Assembly: GCF_000346465.2 (NCBI RefSeq)
Contig: NC_034009.1
Location: 31,661,251 to 31,725,250 of the forward strand
Direction: 5' to 3'
Length of the DNA: 64,000 nucleotides
Origin: Prunus persica
Taxonomy: Eukaryota; Streptophyta; Magnoliopsida; Rosales; Rosaceae
Numbering within the stretch: the first letter of the stretch is position 1; every line of letters begins with the position of its first letter. The position numbers were made by a program, and so were the translations under genes. The notes under the pieces are model-generated. The model had not been told where the DNA came from, did not search any database, and saw only the letters and a list, made by a program, of their open reading frames with translations. Shown here piece after piece: positions 47,932-57,167 of the stretch.

Positions 47932-49425
47932 ATGCAGAGGCGATTTCGGCAAGTCTGCACTGCTCTAAGAGAGCACAGCTCTGTGAGATATGCCAAGATT
48001 GCCACTGTTGGAGGGTTCTGCAATGTTGAACTCATTATCGTAAAAGCTACAGCTCCTGACGACTTGCCATTGCCTGAAAAATACATTCAGGAGCTCTTGA
48101 AAATCTTCTCCATCTCTCCATCTTCATTGAGAGAATTTTCACTCAGCTTCACTCGCCGTTTTGGCAAGACTCGCTGCTGGCGGGTTGCACTCAAGTGTCT
48201 AATCCTCCTCCACCGTCTGCTTCGTGCTGTGCCTGAAGACAGCCAGTTCCGGTCTGAGCTCCTTTGGACACGATCCAATGGCCTGATGTCTCTCAGTCAG
48301 TGTCACTTCCGTGATGATTCATCCTCGGCGTCTGAAGATTACACAGCCTTTATTAGATCCTATGCTCGGCTCCTTGACGAAGCTCTTCATTGCTTTTGGT
48401 TGGATAGCAAGCCAGCCTACAATCAGCAAGAACATCACTGTCAAGAATATGCAGAAGAAGAAGAAGAAGAAGAAGAAGAAGAAGAAGAAGAAGAAGAAGG
48501 GCAATTTGAGAGCTTACCAAACAAAATGACAGAAGTTGGTCGAATGCTTGAAGTGTTGCCACAGCTGCAAAGCCTCATTGACCTTGTCATGGACTGCCGT
48601 CCCACAGGAGCAGCAGCGAAAGCTTTCCTCGTCCAGTTGGCTATGAAGCATATCATTAGAGATAGCTTTATGTGCTACACAATCTTTCGGAGGGAAATTG
48701 TTATGGTTCTGGACAGCCTGTTTCAGATGCCATACAGGAGTTGCATATCAGCATTTGGTATTTACAAGAAGGCGGCTGTCCAAGCAAATAAACTCTGTGA
48801 GTTTTATGAGTGGTGTAAGGCAATGGGGTTCTGTGGAGCATATGAATATCCCTTCATAGATCAAATCCCACATATTCAAATTCATGCTCTCGAGAATTTG
48901 CTCAATGGCATGTGGCAGCTGACGGAGTCCTCTTCTACACCAACTTCTTCACCAACTTCATCAGCATCAGTGCCATCATCTTTCGTCGAGTACTCTAGTT
49001 CGACTTCAACAGAGGACGACATTAATAAGGATCATATCCTCGTTACGACGAAATGGGAGAAGCCCTTAATTCAGTTTGATAGAGGTTCTAACGAGGAGAA
49101 GCCATTAATTCAGCTTGATAGAGGTTATGACGAGGAGAAACCATTGATTCAGTTTGAAGATGACACCGACGAGGAGAGCTGGGAGAGCCTTCTAGAAGCT
49201 TCCATTAACATGTCACCTCCGGCTGCTCAACAGAATAATATGTGCTTCAACAATAATGGAACTTATGGATCATATGGATATTGTAATTACAGGAACGTGG
49301 TCCAACATGGAGATCAAAAGGATGCATGGCAGATGCAAATATACAACGCAAATTCTCTTAATCCTTTCTATATCAGCCACTCATCAGGCCAAACTACTTA
49401 TTTATCCCCAAATCTAGCTGAATAA
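47932..49425 (+). CDS. Putative clathrin assembly protein (ANTH domain, CALM/AP180 type)
   Basis: An intronless frame of 497 residues. The ANTH domain covers about residues 1-290: 'SSVRYAKIATVGGFCNVELI' (the first helices, phosphoinositide-binding side), 'EKYIQELLKIF', 'RRFGKTRCWRVALKCLILLH', 'YARLLDEALHCF', 'RMLEVLPQLQSLIDLVMDCR' and 'KAAVQANKLCEFYEWCKAMG'. The tail has a Ser/Thr-rich linker, three tandem copies of an 'EKPLIQ(F/L)DRG'-like unit (about 49057-49165), 'ESWESLLEAS' and an NPF motif ('LNPFYISH') of the type bound by EH-domain proteins. Family members link PI(4,5)P2 membranes, cargo and clathrin at sites of endocytosis. It resembles the smaller plant CALM group (e.g. At1g25240/At1g68110). 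A GAA microsatellite inserts about 15 Glu into the middle of the ANTH domain, between helices, and is probably polymorphic. Confidence 0.9.
   Translation: MQRRFRQVCTALREHSSVRYAKIATVGGFCNVELIIVKATAPDDLPLPEKYIQELLKIFSISPSSLREFSLSFTRRFGKTRCWRVALKCLILLHRLLRAVPEDSQFRSELLWTRSNGLMSLSQCHFRDDSSSASEDYTAFIRSYARLLDEALHCFWLDSKPAYNQQEHHCQEYAEEEEEEEEEEEEEEEGQFESLPNKMTEVGRMLEVLPQLQSLIDLVMDCRPTGAAAKAFLVQLAMKHIIRDSFMCYTIFRREIVMVLDSLFQMPYRSCISAFGIYKKAAVQANKLCEFYEWCKAMGFCGAYEYPFIDQIPHIQIHALENLLNGMWQLTESSSTPTSSPTSSASVPSSFVEYSSSTSTEDDINKDHILVTTKWEKPLIQFDRGSNEEKPLIQLDRGYDEEKPLIQFEDDTDEESWESLLEASINMSPPAAQQNNMCFNNNGTYGSYGYCNYRNVVQHGDQKDAWQMQIYNANSLNPFYISHSSGQTTYLSPNLAE
48453..48499 (+). repeat. (GAA)n microsatellite inside the ANTH gene
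   Basis: About 15 GAA triplets coding for poly-Glu. Its unit is three bases, so length change keeps the frame. Confidence 0.95.
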
Positions 49426-50344
49426 CACTCATCACATGTAATAAGGAATAAATTAGACTTTCAGTCTTCATTTTAGAAAACTGTTTGTAGGAATTAGATT
49501 GAATATTTATTTCATTTTTTTATGTGCCTTCTTTTTTTCTTTTGTTTTGTTTTTTTGTGGGGTGTGATTCAGAAGTTCAGCACTGAGACACCTTTTTATT
49601 GGTTTTACTTCCTAATTAAGATTCAACAAAGGAAAATGATCCAAGCGGAAACTTCTCACAAAGACAAAGCATTTATACTTCATCAACATATAAATGCAAT
49701 TTTCCTTCTCAAAACCTAAGTCTAACACAAGCCGTCTTCCAAACCCTCTCTCTCGCTTAGACATAACCCGCGACCTCTCTTCTTCAATTACTCTATTTTC
49801 CTCGGTGAATTTGCAGGTGAAAAATAGCATAAGCCTTGGGATCGCCAGCTTATAATTTTTCCTTCATAAATTAACCCCAATCCAATACCACAACAATAAG
49901 GCTGCGGTTGTTCTTGCTTGTCCCTTTGCCATCATATACTGGGCCAACCTTCTTCTAATATTTTATTTTTCTGGGCATGTTGTTTGGGCTTTTATAAAAA
50001 TGATCTTGTAACTAAAAGAAAAAATATTTTTTCAGAGGGCTTGATATGGTACTTAAATAAGGCATTATCTTTTAACCGTTGAATTAAGTTAATCAATTTA
50101 AATCCAACAACTAATAAATTTGATTCAACAATTAAAAAATATAGTCTCATCAAAAGACTATATATAATGCCCTCACTATAAATCTTGATCGGAATTCAGC
50201 CCCTAATGTTTCTATTCTATACTAGTGGTCCCCAGTCAGTCAAGCTCTAGAGCTTTAACGTGACTTGCCTAATCTTTTACAACTTAAGGTTAGCTACCCA
50301 CGCAAAAAATGTGCGCCATTTGTCCATGAGAGAGTTTGGTCTCT
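49426..50344. other. Spacer with a possible small inverted-repeat element
   Basis: 3' flank of the ANTH gene. At about 50037-50178 the ends ('gagggcttgatat' and 'atataatgccctc') and inner arms ('ttttaaccgttgaattaa' and 'ttgattcaacaattaaaa') are roughly inverted, as in a worn MITE; no target duplication was found. No gene recognised. Confidence 0.35.
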
Positions 50345-51037
50345 TCTTGTTTTTGTCATGTTTTATTTGTTTATTAAGATCAGTCAATTAAGGCTCCTGG
50401 CAACTTTGCGGACACACATGAAGATTTTGAGATGGCTTTCCATATTTCCAACCATTTTAAGTATTCCTCTAAAATAATTCATTGATCCGATGGTTGATTC
50501 ACATTTTGCCAAGCCTCTAATTAACTTGATAAAACACACATCAAACACAACTACTCAATTCGACCCCCAAAAAAAAACACAAGTACTCCAAAGGACGAAT
50601 TAAGAGACGTATACGTACTCAATATGCTTATCACCATGCACTAAATTATTGTTGAATATTGTATTATCTACATTTTCAAGTATGACATGTGCCAATAGTA
50701 TGTCTAAAATATATGTATTTTGTACAATGAACTGCGAAAGAAAAAAAAAAAAAAAAGGATCGAAAGCGCCAACCAATGACCCTTATTTCCTATTCTCATC
50801 CTAACATTTTTATGGGTTGATGAATCAAAAAGGCCTCTTGAGAGCCTTAAAATCCATAGAATCAATGCACTTCAATCTCTCCCTGTGAATATTCAACACC
50901 TTCAACAACTCGGTGGCCTTGTCTTTGCTCCTCTCCGCACACCCTACTTGAGAAGGGCCTCCACAAGCACCCCTCCATCTTCCCTTCCCTCATATTCTTG
51001 CAAAGCTTCCGAAAAATAGGGATTTCTCACACACACA
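50345..51037 (-). pseudogene. Duplicated 3' fragment of PUB21 with its downstream flank
   Basis: The segment matches the end of PUB21 and its 3' flank at about 56690-57395. The coding part (50825-51020, stop at 50825-50827) is clear: the same 'ctcttgag.gccttaaaatcc.tagaatcaatgcact' run and beyond. Relative to the gene it lacks 36 nt near 50943 (after 'cacaccct') and has 2-bp insertions on both sides, so the frame is broken. Homology stops at about 51020 beside the LTR insertion at 51038. Only the last few helices of the ARM region are represented and no U-box is present, so it cannot encode a ligase. Confidence 0.85.
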
Positions 51038-51284
51038 TGTAACACCCCGACCCCAAATTTCCCCAAATTTTATCCTTATTTAATTATTTAAGGGTATTTT
51101 AGTCATATTTTTAACCGGAGAGAGTTTGGGACCGTGACTTATATTTTTGGATAGGTCGTACCGAGACGAGTTCATAGACACGTAGTGGGCTCGAATCGGA
51201 GTTGTAACGAGAGAGATATGGTCAAAAGAAATCCAGTGGCACAATCGTAAATATTTCGAAATGGGATTTTTTATAAAAAACCTG

Positions 51285-51286
<2 letters not shown>

Positions 51287-51373
<87 letters not shown>
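51287..51373. repeat. (CT)n microsatellite inside the LTR
   Basis: About 43 uninterrupted CT dinucleotides. The LTR at 10258-12222 has a CT-rich tract in the same relative place, so the tract is a fixed feature of the family. Confidence 0.95.
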
Positions 51374-51374
<1 letters not shown>

Positions 51375-52575
51375 GCGACCTCTCCCTCTCTCCCGTCAGC
51401 TCTCCCTCTCTCTCTCTCTCCTCGCAACTCCGGCCACCGGCCACGGCTGTGGACGGGGCCGGTACCAAAATGACCGGGGCGTCGTCCTCTTCCAGCCCCA
51501 GCCGTCTCCCGCTTCCAGCCGCCGCGGTTTCGCCGGAAAATGGAGGAGAAGCGGCCGGCGTCGTCCGATCTTCGCCGCCGTCGATCTCCCTCCTCCGGCC
51601 ACCAAATCCGACGAGCAAGGTATAGTTTCTCACCTATTTTTCATGCTCTAGCTGCCTGTTGGGTAGGATTAGATCGATTCGTAGCGTAGGCAATTCGATT
51701 TTCGAATTGAAAAATCGGCCGAACTTCGACCGCCGTGATCGGCCATTTCCGGCCACTTTTTGGGGTAGGTCCAAGAACAAAAGTGGCTCCAAATAGGGTG
51801 TTATACCTAGGGTAGGAGTTTGGAGCCGTGGTTTTGAGATTTTCCGGCGAAGCGTTATCGCTTTGGGCATCCACGCGCTGCCGGAGCGTGGGCACTGTAG
51901 AAAAAGTAGCGATGTGTTCCGATGAGATCCTTAGGTTGTCACGAGTGCGTAGGATTTCGCGGATCTCAATTCGGACGTCGTTTGACTATCGAACGGATAA
52001 TCGCATAGTGTGCGTTATCCGGTTCGATAGGTTGGGACCGTTGGATGGTCCCAAATTTAATATATGTTGATCTAGGTATTTCTAGGATCGTGTAGGATTT
52101 CACGGATTGTGAATCGGAGCCCCGGATGTTCCGAATAATAATTTTAAAGTTTATATTTTATATTTTATATTAACCGTCAGATCGTGCGATCGTGAGAAAT
52201 CCGACCGTCCGATCTGAACCAAACTTGCAGGACAAGTGTCCTATACCTGGTAGAGCCCATAGAGACTTTCAGATCAGAAATTGGAGGTCGTGGGTTCTGC
52301 AGGTCCGGTTGACCAGGGTTAGAGTAGTTTGGCCCTTGGTTGACCGTGAGTCTCCCGGAGTAATCTCACCTTTCTAGGGGGGATTATCGGGAGCTAGACT
52401 ATTGTGGAGGGTTACACAATATAAGAATTAATTTATATAATTATAATTATATATGGTTGTACAAGGGTACAACAGAGTCTAGAATGTCAGTTTGGAGTAC
52501 TATACGCACTACTTTAGGTACATCCCCGGATGTTGGATTTACTACAAGTACCACCAAGTGAAAGTGAGGTCCCAT

Positions 52576-53022
52576 GTGGCGTAGGTTATCCGGCGTGCGG
52601 ACATGCCCCATACGTGGCGTTGGTTGTATCGGCGTATGGGGAGCTATGTGATATTGTGTTGAGGTCGCACGTGGCGTAGGTTATCCGGCGTGTCGACAGA
52701 CCCCATACGTGGCGTTGGTTGTACCGGCGTATGGGGAGATTTGTGATATGATGTTGAGGTCCCGCGTGGCGTAGGTTATCCGGCGTTGAGACAGGCCCCA
52801 TACGTGGCGTTGGTTGTACCGGCGTATAGGGAGTTATGTGATATGATGTGCAGGTCTCACGTGGCGTAGGTTATCCGGCGTTGAGACAGGCCCCATACGT
52901 GGCGTTGGTTGTACCGGCGTATGGGGAGATATGATGAGAATATGGCATGGTCGCACGTGGCGTAGGTTATCCGGCGTGTTGACAGGCCTCATACGTGGCG
53001 TTGGTTGTACCGGCGTATGGGG
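52576..53022 (+). repeat. Five-unit ~95-bp minisatellite with hairpins, inside the LTR
   Basis: Units begin with 'gtggcgtaggttatccggcg' at 52576, 52671, 52766, 52861 and 52957. Each is a dimer of two related half units, 'acgtggcgtaggttatccgg' and 'acgtggcgttggttgtaccgg', and the second half is framed by CCCCATACG...CGTATGGGG, a 9-bp perfect stem in most units. Confidence 0.93.
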
Positions 53023-53463
53023 AGAATATGTGAAATATAGATAAATGAAATAAGGTATCGCCCAAGTGTGGAATTGGGTTTTAGGGAAGAACTACGTGTG
53101 GCTTGATCCCTCAAGGAGGGTACGTAGGCAGCCTAAGGTTCTTAGGTGCAGCCGCAGACTAGATATTAGTCATAAATTGTAATTGAATTGTTTGGTAGTT
53201 GTTTGAGAATTATTGGAAGGCCGAAGGCCATTTATGAGAATTTGCATGAAATTATATTGTGCATGCTGCCAGTTGGGAATATTAAATGTGTTTTTATGCA
53301 GGTTGAAATTTTGGGAAATGTCCAATTTATAGGGGAGACTCTGCCGAAATTTCGGCAAGAAGTCTCGGTTTTTAGTAAGTGGGCCTGGCATCGGGGTGAT
53401 GTCAGGAATTCCAAAGGGTTCGTCTCGGATTTTGAGAAAATTCGGGGCGGGTCCTTAAACACA

Positions 53464-54761
53464 CTACGAAGATGTCATAAGGTTGTGCAAGTTAATGCCC
53501 TTTCTCAGTAAATGGGTTCAAATTGATTTTTCCCTTTGTTTAAATCCCTTTTGTAACCAGCTGAAAATAAAATTATTCAACCACATCCCTTCGTCTTTGA
53601 ACCACAACCTAGAAAATGTGAAAGGATTTTGACCTTTAGGTTTACGTTGGTTTAAATTTGGGCTATATATAATAAAAACTCAATTAAACAAGGGTAGGAT
53701 TGAAGTGTGCCGCAATGGTAGAATGGTAGATGGAGAATAGAAAAGAAGTGCCCCAATACAGTTCAAAGATAGGTCATGTTTTGGAAGGGATAAAGATGGA
53801 GATGAGTTTTTTAGCATGAAAAACAGAGAATAGATAAGAGAGTTGAAGGAGAAAAAAATTAAAAACGTGTGAAAGTGTGTTGGGAGATGTACTGATGCTA
53901 AAACTCACATCAGTTTTCTTTCTGAAAAATTGATTTAAAAATTATTTACAGAAAACAAATTGCATTTAAAAAAATTTTGGTTTATTGTTTAGAATTATGT
54001 CCACCGTTGGATTTAATCTAACGTTAGTTGACCAAGACAGTCCTTGGTCCCCGTGGACCAGGTGAACGGGAATGATATAATAAAAACTCAATTAAACAAG
54101 GGTACTTTAGGGTTATTCTAAACTTTAATCAAGCTAGGGTTAATTCTTCTTCATCTTCCTCTTCCATCTTCATCACTGAACTGTCAATCATAACTCCAAA
54201 GTCCAAAGTATTGAATTAAAATCTCTGAAATAACTCTCTCTCTCTCTCTCTTCAATTTTTGCTACAAACAGCCCTAATCCAAAAGTTGAATACAAATCCC
54301 TAAAATAACCAATCAAGTAAGGCTGCTCGAAGGTCAAACTGGGATGCGAACTCAGCTGGAGGCAAGTTTTATTTTTGAGTTTCTAAACAGTTTAGGGGTT
54401 GTATTGATTTGAATTTTTTTGTTTTTTGAGTTTGGTAACAGGGTTTTGACATATTTTTCTTTGCCTGCAGGTTTAGATTCGAGTTGAGGGAACGGGTTCT
54501 TGTGTCGTACTGGGTGGGTTTTGTTGTTTTTGCTTTATTTGTGTATTTGGACCGTATATTTACCATGTTCCTTGGTTTAATGTTAGGGTTAGTGCATATC
54601 AAAGCATTCTTATTCCATGCATCACATTAATGTATGTATATGCATGTATTATCTTCCCAGCCGTTACTTCCTTGTTCTTTTGTTTCTTCGTAATACTTTC
54701 ATTGTGATGTATGTACTGTTACAGGTCTAGCAATTAAGAAGCCCCGTTGATAGTAGGAAAC
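53464..54761. other. Spacer and 5' region of the F-box pseudogene
   Basis: A perfect 30-bp direct repeat starts at 53667 and 54076, with about 380 bp of unique sequence between. From about 54110 come features of the F-box transcript leader: a CT microsatellite (54235-54251), an intron-like stretch and an acceptor TTACAG at 54723 before the ATG. Confidence 0.5.
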
Positions 54762-55720
54762 ATGGTTGTTACCTCGAGCACTTTCCTGTCTGTAGAATGG
54801 GCAAGCCTTCCTCTACCCGTTGTGTTTTTGGTTCTGGACAAAATGTTAGAACCCATTGACCATGTCCATTTTGCTGCTGTTTGCAAGGAATGGCGTGCTC
54901 TTGCAAAAGACTATAATCACGCAACCAACGCTGGCGTCAGCTACTTCCTATGCTCATGATCCCTACAAGATCCCAAGAAATTAAGCGAAGAATGTATAGC
55001 GTTGCTGAAGGAAAAATGTACAACATTGAGTTGCCGGTGCCTTACAATGACGAGATGTTGTGGCTCTTGCCGTGGCCATGGTTGGTTGGCAACTATAGAC
55101 CTACTAAATCAAGATCAAATAACTATAACTCTCGCAAACCCTTTTCTTAAACCAGTGGCGTCCATACGTATTCCTCCTTTGCAGTTTGTTTGGTCGTTTT
55201 GTACAGCGAGAATTTCCTACCCAAGGTTATCTTTTCTGATCCCACATTGAATCCAGATATCTATGAAGTTATAGTGATGTACAAAAGGTGTGACAAGTTG
55301 GGAAATGGGGAAATCGGGGCTTATTCAATTTCAAAAGCAACTTGTCACCTGAAGCAGAAAAGCTACTTTATTCTAGATCTGGAGATTATTATGATCCTAT
55401 TGGATATCTTGTGGAATGAATCAGGGGAGACCTACTGCATGTGTTCGAAGAATTTTAACAAGGTATAAAGAGAAATACGAGGAGTTGCACACCGTGAGCT
55501 TCATGGTTTTCAAGTTGGTGTTAAATGAAGATGACGGATCGGTTATGCAACATGTTCAGCTAAAAAATATCGAAGACGAGGCTCTGTTTGTGGGAACCAA
55601 ATCATTCGGTCTCTGCATTGTCTTCAAACTTTCCCAAGTGCCAACCTAATTCTATATATTACACTGATGATCGGATAGATTTTGGTGACATTCAATGGAC
55701 TCCACTAGCTTCTACTTTAG
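54762..55720 (+). pseudogene. F-box/DUF295 protein pseudogene
   Basis: An F-box starts at the ATG 54762: 'SVEWASLPLPVVFLVLDKML' then 'DHVHFAAVCKEWRALAKDYN'. A stop follows at about 54957. The rest of the family sequence continues in other frames: 'CCGSCRGHGWLATIDLLNQD' and 'ITITLANPFLKPVASIRIPP' in one, 'VVLYSENFLPKVIFSDPTLN' in another, 'HTVSFMVFKLVLNEDDG' and 'LKNIEDEALFVGT' in the first again, then 'NHSVSALSSNFPKCQPNSIY' and 'YTDDRIDFGDI' in a third. At least four frameshifts and one stop separate the pieces, so no full protein can be made. DUF295 F-box genes are a fast-evolving plant group that often decays; the intact form would be an SCF ubiquitin ligase substrate adaptor. Confidence 0.85.
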
Positions 55721-55809
55721 TTTATCTTCGTTACAATTTACAATGGTGCCTCCATCGTGTAATGCTCAACTATTACATATACATGCGATTAAGCCTCGGT
55801 TTCTTTTTA

Positions 55810-56016
55810 GAGTAATATTACTCTTATCACATTTGTATACCACATTCTCATATCACCTTATGTGGCAGATGAAGTGGACAACCACATCAATTAAAAAGTA
55901 TCAATAAATCATGAAAGAAAAAAAATATATTAAATTAATTTACTTGATGTGGTTGTCCACCTCATCTACCACATAAAGTGGTATGGGATACAAATGTGGT
56001 AAAAGTAGCATTATTC
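55810..56016. mobile_element. Inverted-repeat MITE with 9-bp target duplication
   Basis: Arms of about 80 bp are inverted copies: left 'gagtaatattactcttatca', right end the complement of 'gaataatgctacttttacca', both continuing into 'tatgtgg.agatga.gtgga' and 'caaccacatcaa'. The 9-bp repeat TTCTTTTTA flanks it at 55801-55809 and 56017-56025. It inserted just downstream of the F-box pseudogene. Confidence 0.88.
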
Positions 56017-56080
56017 TTCTTTTTATGTCATTACCTCATCACATGTGGGGGCCTTCATTTAGTTGGACAACCTTTTTCTA

Positions 56081-56376
56081 GGGTTATTCATTTTATTAGT
56101 CCCTGAATTTAGACTCGATTTGCATTTGAGTCCCTTAATTTCCAAAATCGTTTTCGTGGTCCTTTAACTTTAGTTTCGTTAGGATAAATGGTTCTGCTAT
56201 CAATTTTGTTAAATTTTTCTGTTAAAAGCAGGGGTAAAATGATAGTTTTTATATTAAAACAAAAAATGAATAAAAAAAATTATATCTTTAAAATAACAAT
56301 AAAAGACAATCAAATAAAAAACCAACAAAAAAAAATCAAGTTTGGGGGAGTAGAAATTGGGATAGAGGGGGAGAGG

Positions 56377-56418
<42 letters not shown>

Positions 56419-56643
56419 AAATTTAAATTTTTTAGTTTTTAAAATTTTTATTCATATTGTAAATAATTTAATACAAAAATACCATTTCGCCCCTGTATTT
56501 AACAGAAAAGTTAACAAAATTGACAGCATGACCATTTGTCCTAACGAAACTGAAGTTGAAGGACCATAGGAACGATTTTGGAAATTGAGGGACTCAAATA
56601 CAAATCGGGTCTAAGTTTAAGGAGTAATAAAACGATTAACCCC
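56081..56643. mobile_element. 563-bp inverted-repeat element with 9-bp target duplication
   Basis: Long inverted arms (over 150 bp each): left begins 'gggttattcattttattagt', right ends as the complement of 'ggggttaatcgttttattac', continuing through 'aaatcgttttcgtggtcctt' and its partner and the 'gacagca.gaccatttgtcc' block. The direct repeat CTTTTTCTA flanks it at 56072-56080 and 56644-56652, fitting Mutator-like elements. The centre holds a GA microsatellite (about 56378-56415). It carries no transposase and lies 64 bp from the MITE at 55810. Confidence 0.9.
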
Positions 56644-56652
56644 CTTTTTCTA

Positions 56653-57167
56653 ATATATTTTAGTATATTATGGGACTTTGTTCTCTTTTCTTTTGCTTAA
56701 ATTTTTTTTTGTTATGTTTGTTATTTATTTATTCTGATCAGTCAATTCAGGCTCCTGGGAACTTGGCAACACATGAAGATGAGGAATCGTTATCCAGATT
56801 TCCAACAATCGATGATGATCGAGTCTATGTTTTACACCCATAAGTCACAGAGTCGACACACAGGGTATTCATCCCAAAAAAATTCATTGATTCAGAGGGT
56901 TGATTCATAATTGGCCAAACAATTTTATTAAAACTCAAGTTAAGAAAACACACACCAATCACAAGTACTCAAAGGACCAATTAAAAGACGTACGTACTCA
57001 AGAGCTCAACATGCTTATAAGATTGTTGTAGAATATTGTATATCTCTAAATTTTCAAGTATTGGTATTTTGTACAAGACTGATTAACTGGTAATATATAT
57101 TTTTGAAAGGACCAACCAATGACCCTTATTTCCAATTCTCATCCTAAATTTTTTATAGGTTGATGAA
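56653..57167. other. 3' flank of PUB21
   Basis: Most of this stretch has a diverged duplicate at about 50345-50824. No gene beyond the PUB21 3' UTR is seen. Confidence 0.6.

Larger units (their letters stand above)
51038..53458 (+). mobile_element. Solo LTR of the same family, long form
   Basis: Starts TGTAACACCCCGACCCC and runs about 2421 bp to 'gggtccttaa', the worn counterpart of the 'gggtcctgtca' end of the other copies. ACACA occurs at 51033-51037 and 53459-53463, a possible 5-bp target duplication, though the left one lies in a CA run and the element's terminal CA is lost, so the right border is less certain. Shared blocks with the other LTRs: the 'gggctcgaatcggagttgtaacga' region (about 51187-51211), 'aactacgtgtg.cttgat' and 'gggtacgtaggca.cct' (about 53090-53135), and 'ggggagactctgccgaaatt' (about 53332). 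It holds a 43-fold CT repeat (51287-51373) and a hairpin minisatellite (52576-53022). No internal coding region. Confidence 0.82.

Noticed and set aside
48311..48529. Poly-Lys open frame
   Set aside because: Frame-shifted reading of the GAA run in the ANTH gene.
51080..51633. Open frames rich in Arg-Glu
   Set aside because: Made by the CT repeat in the LTR read on the minus strand.
52576..53022. Regular repeats spaced like a CRISPR array
   Set aside because: The units are contiguous tandem repeats without unique spacers, lie within an LTR, and the genome is plant nuclear DNA.
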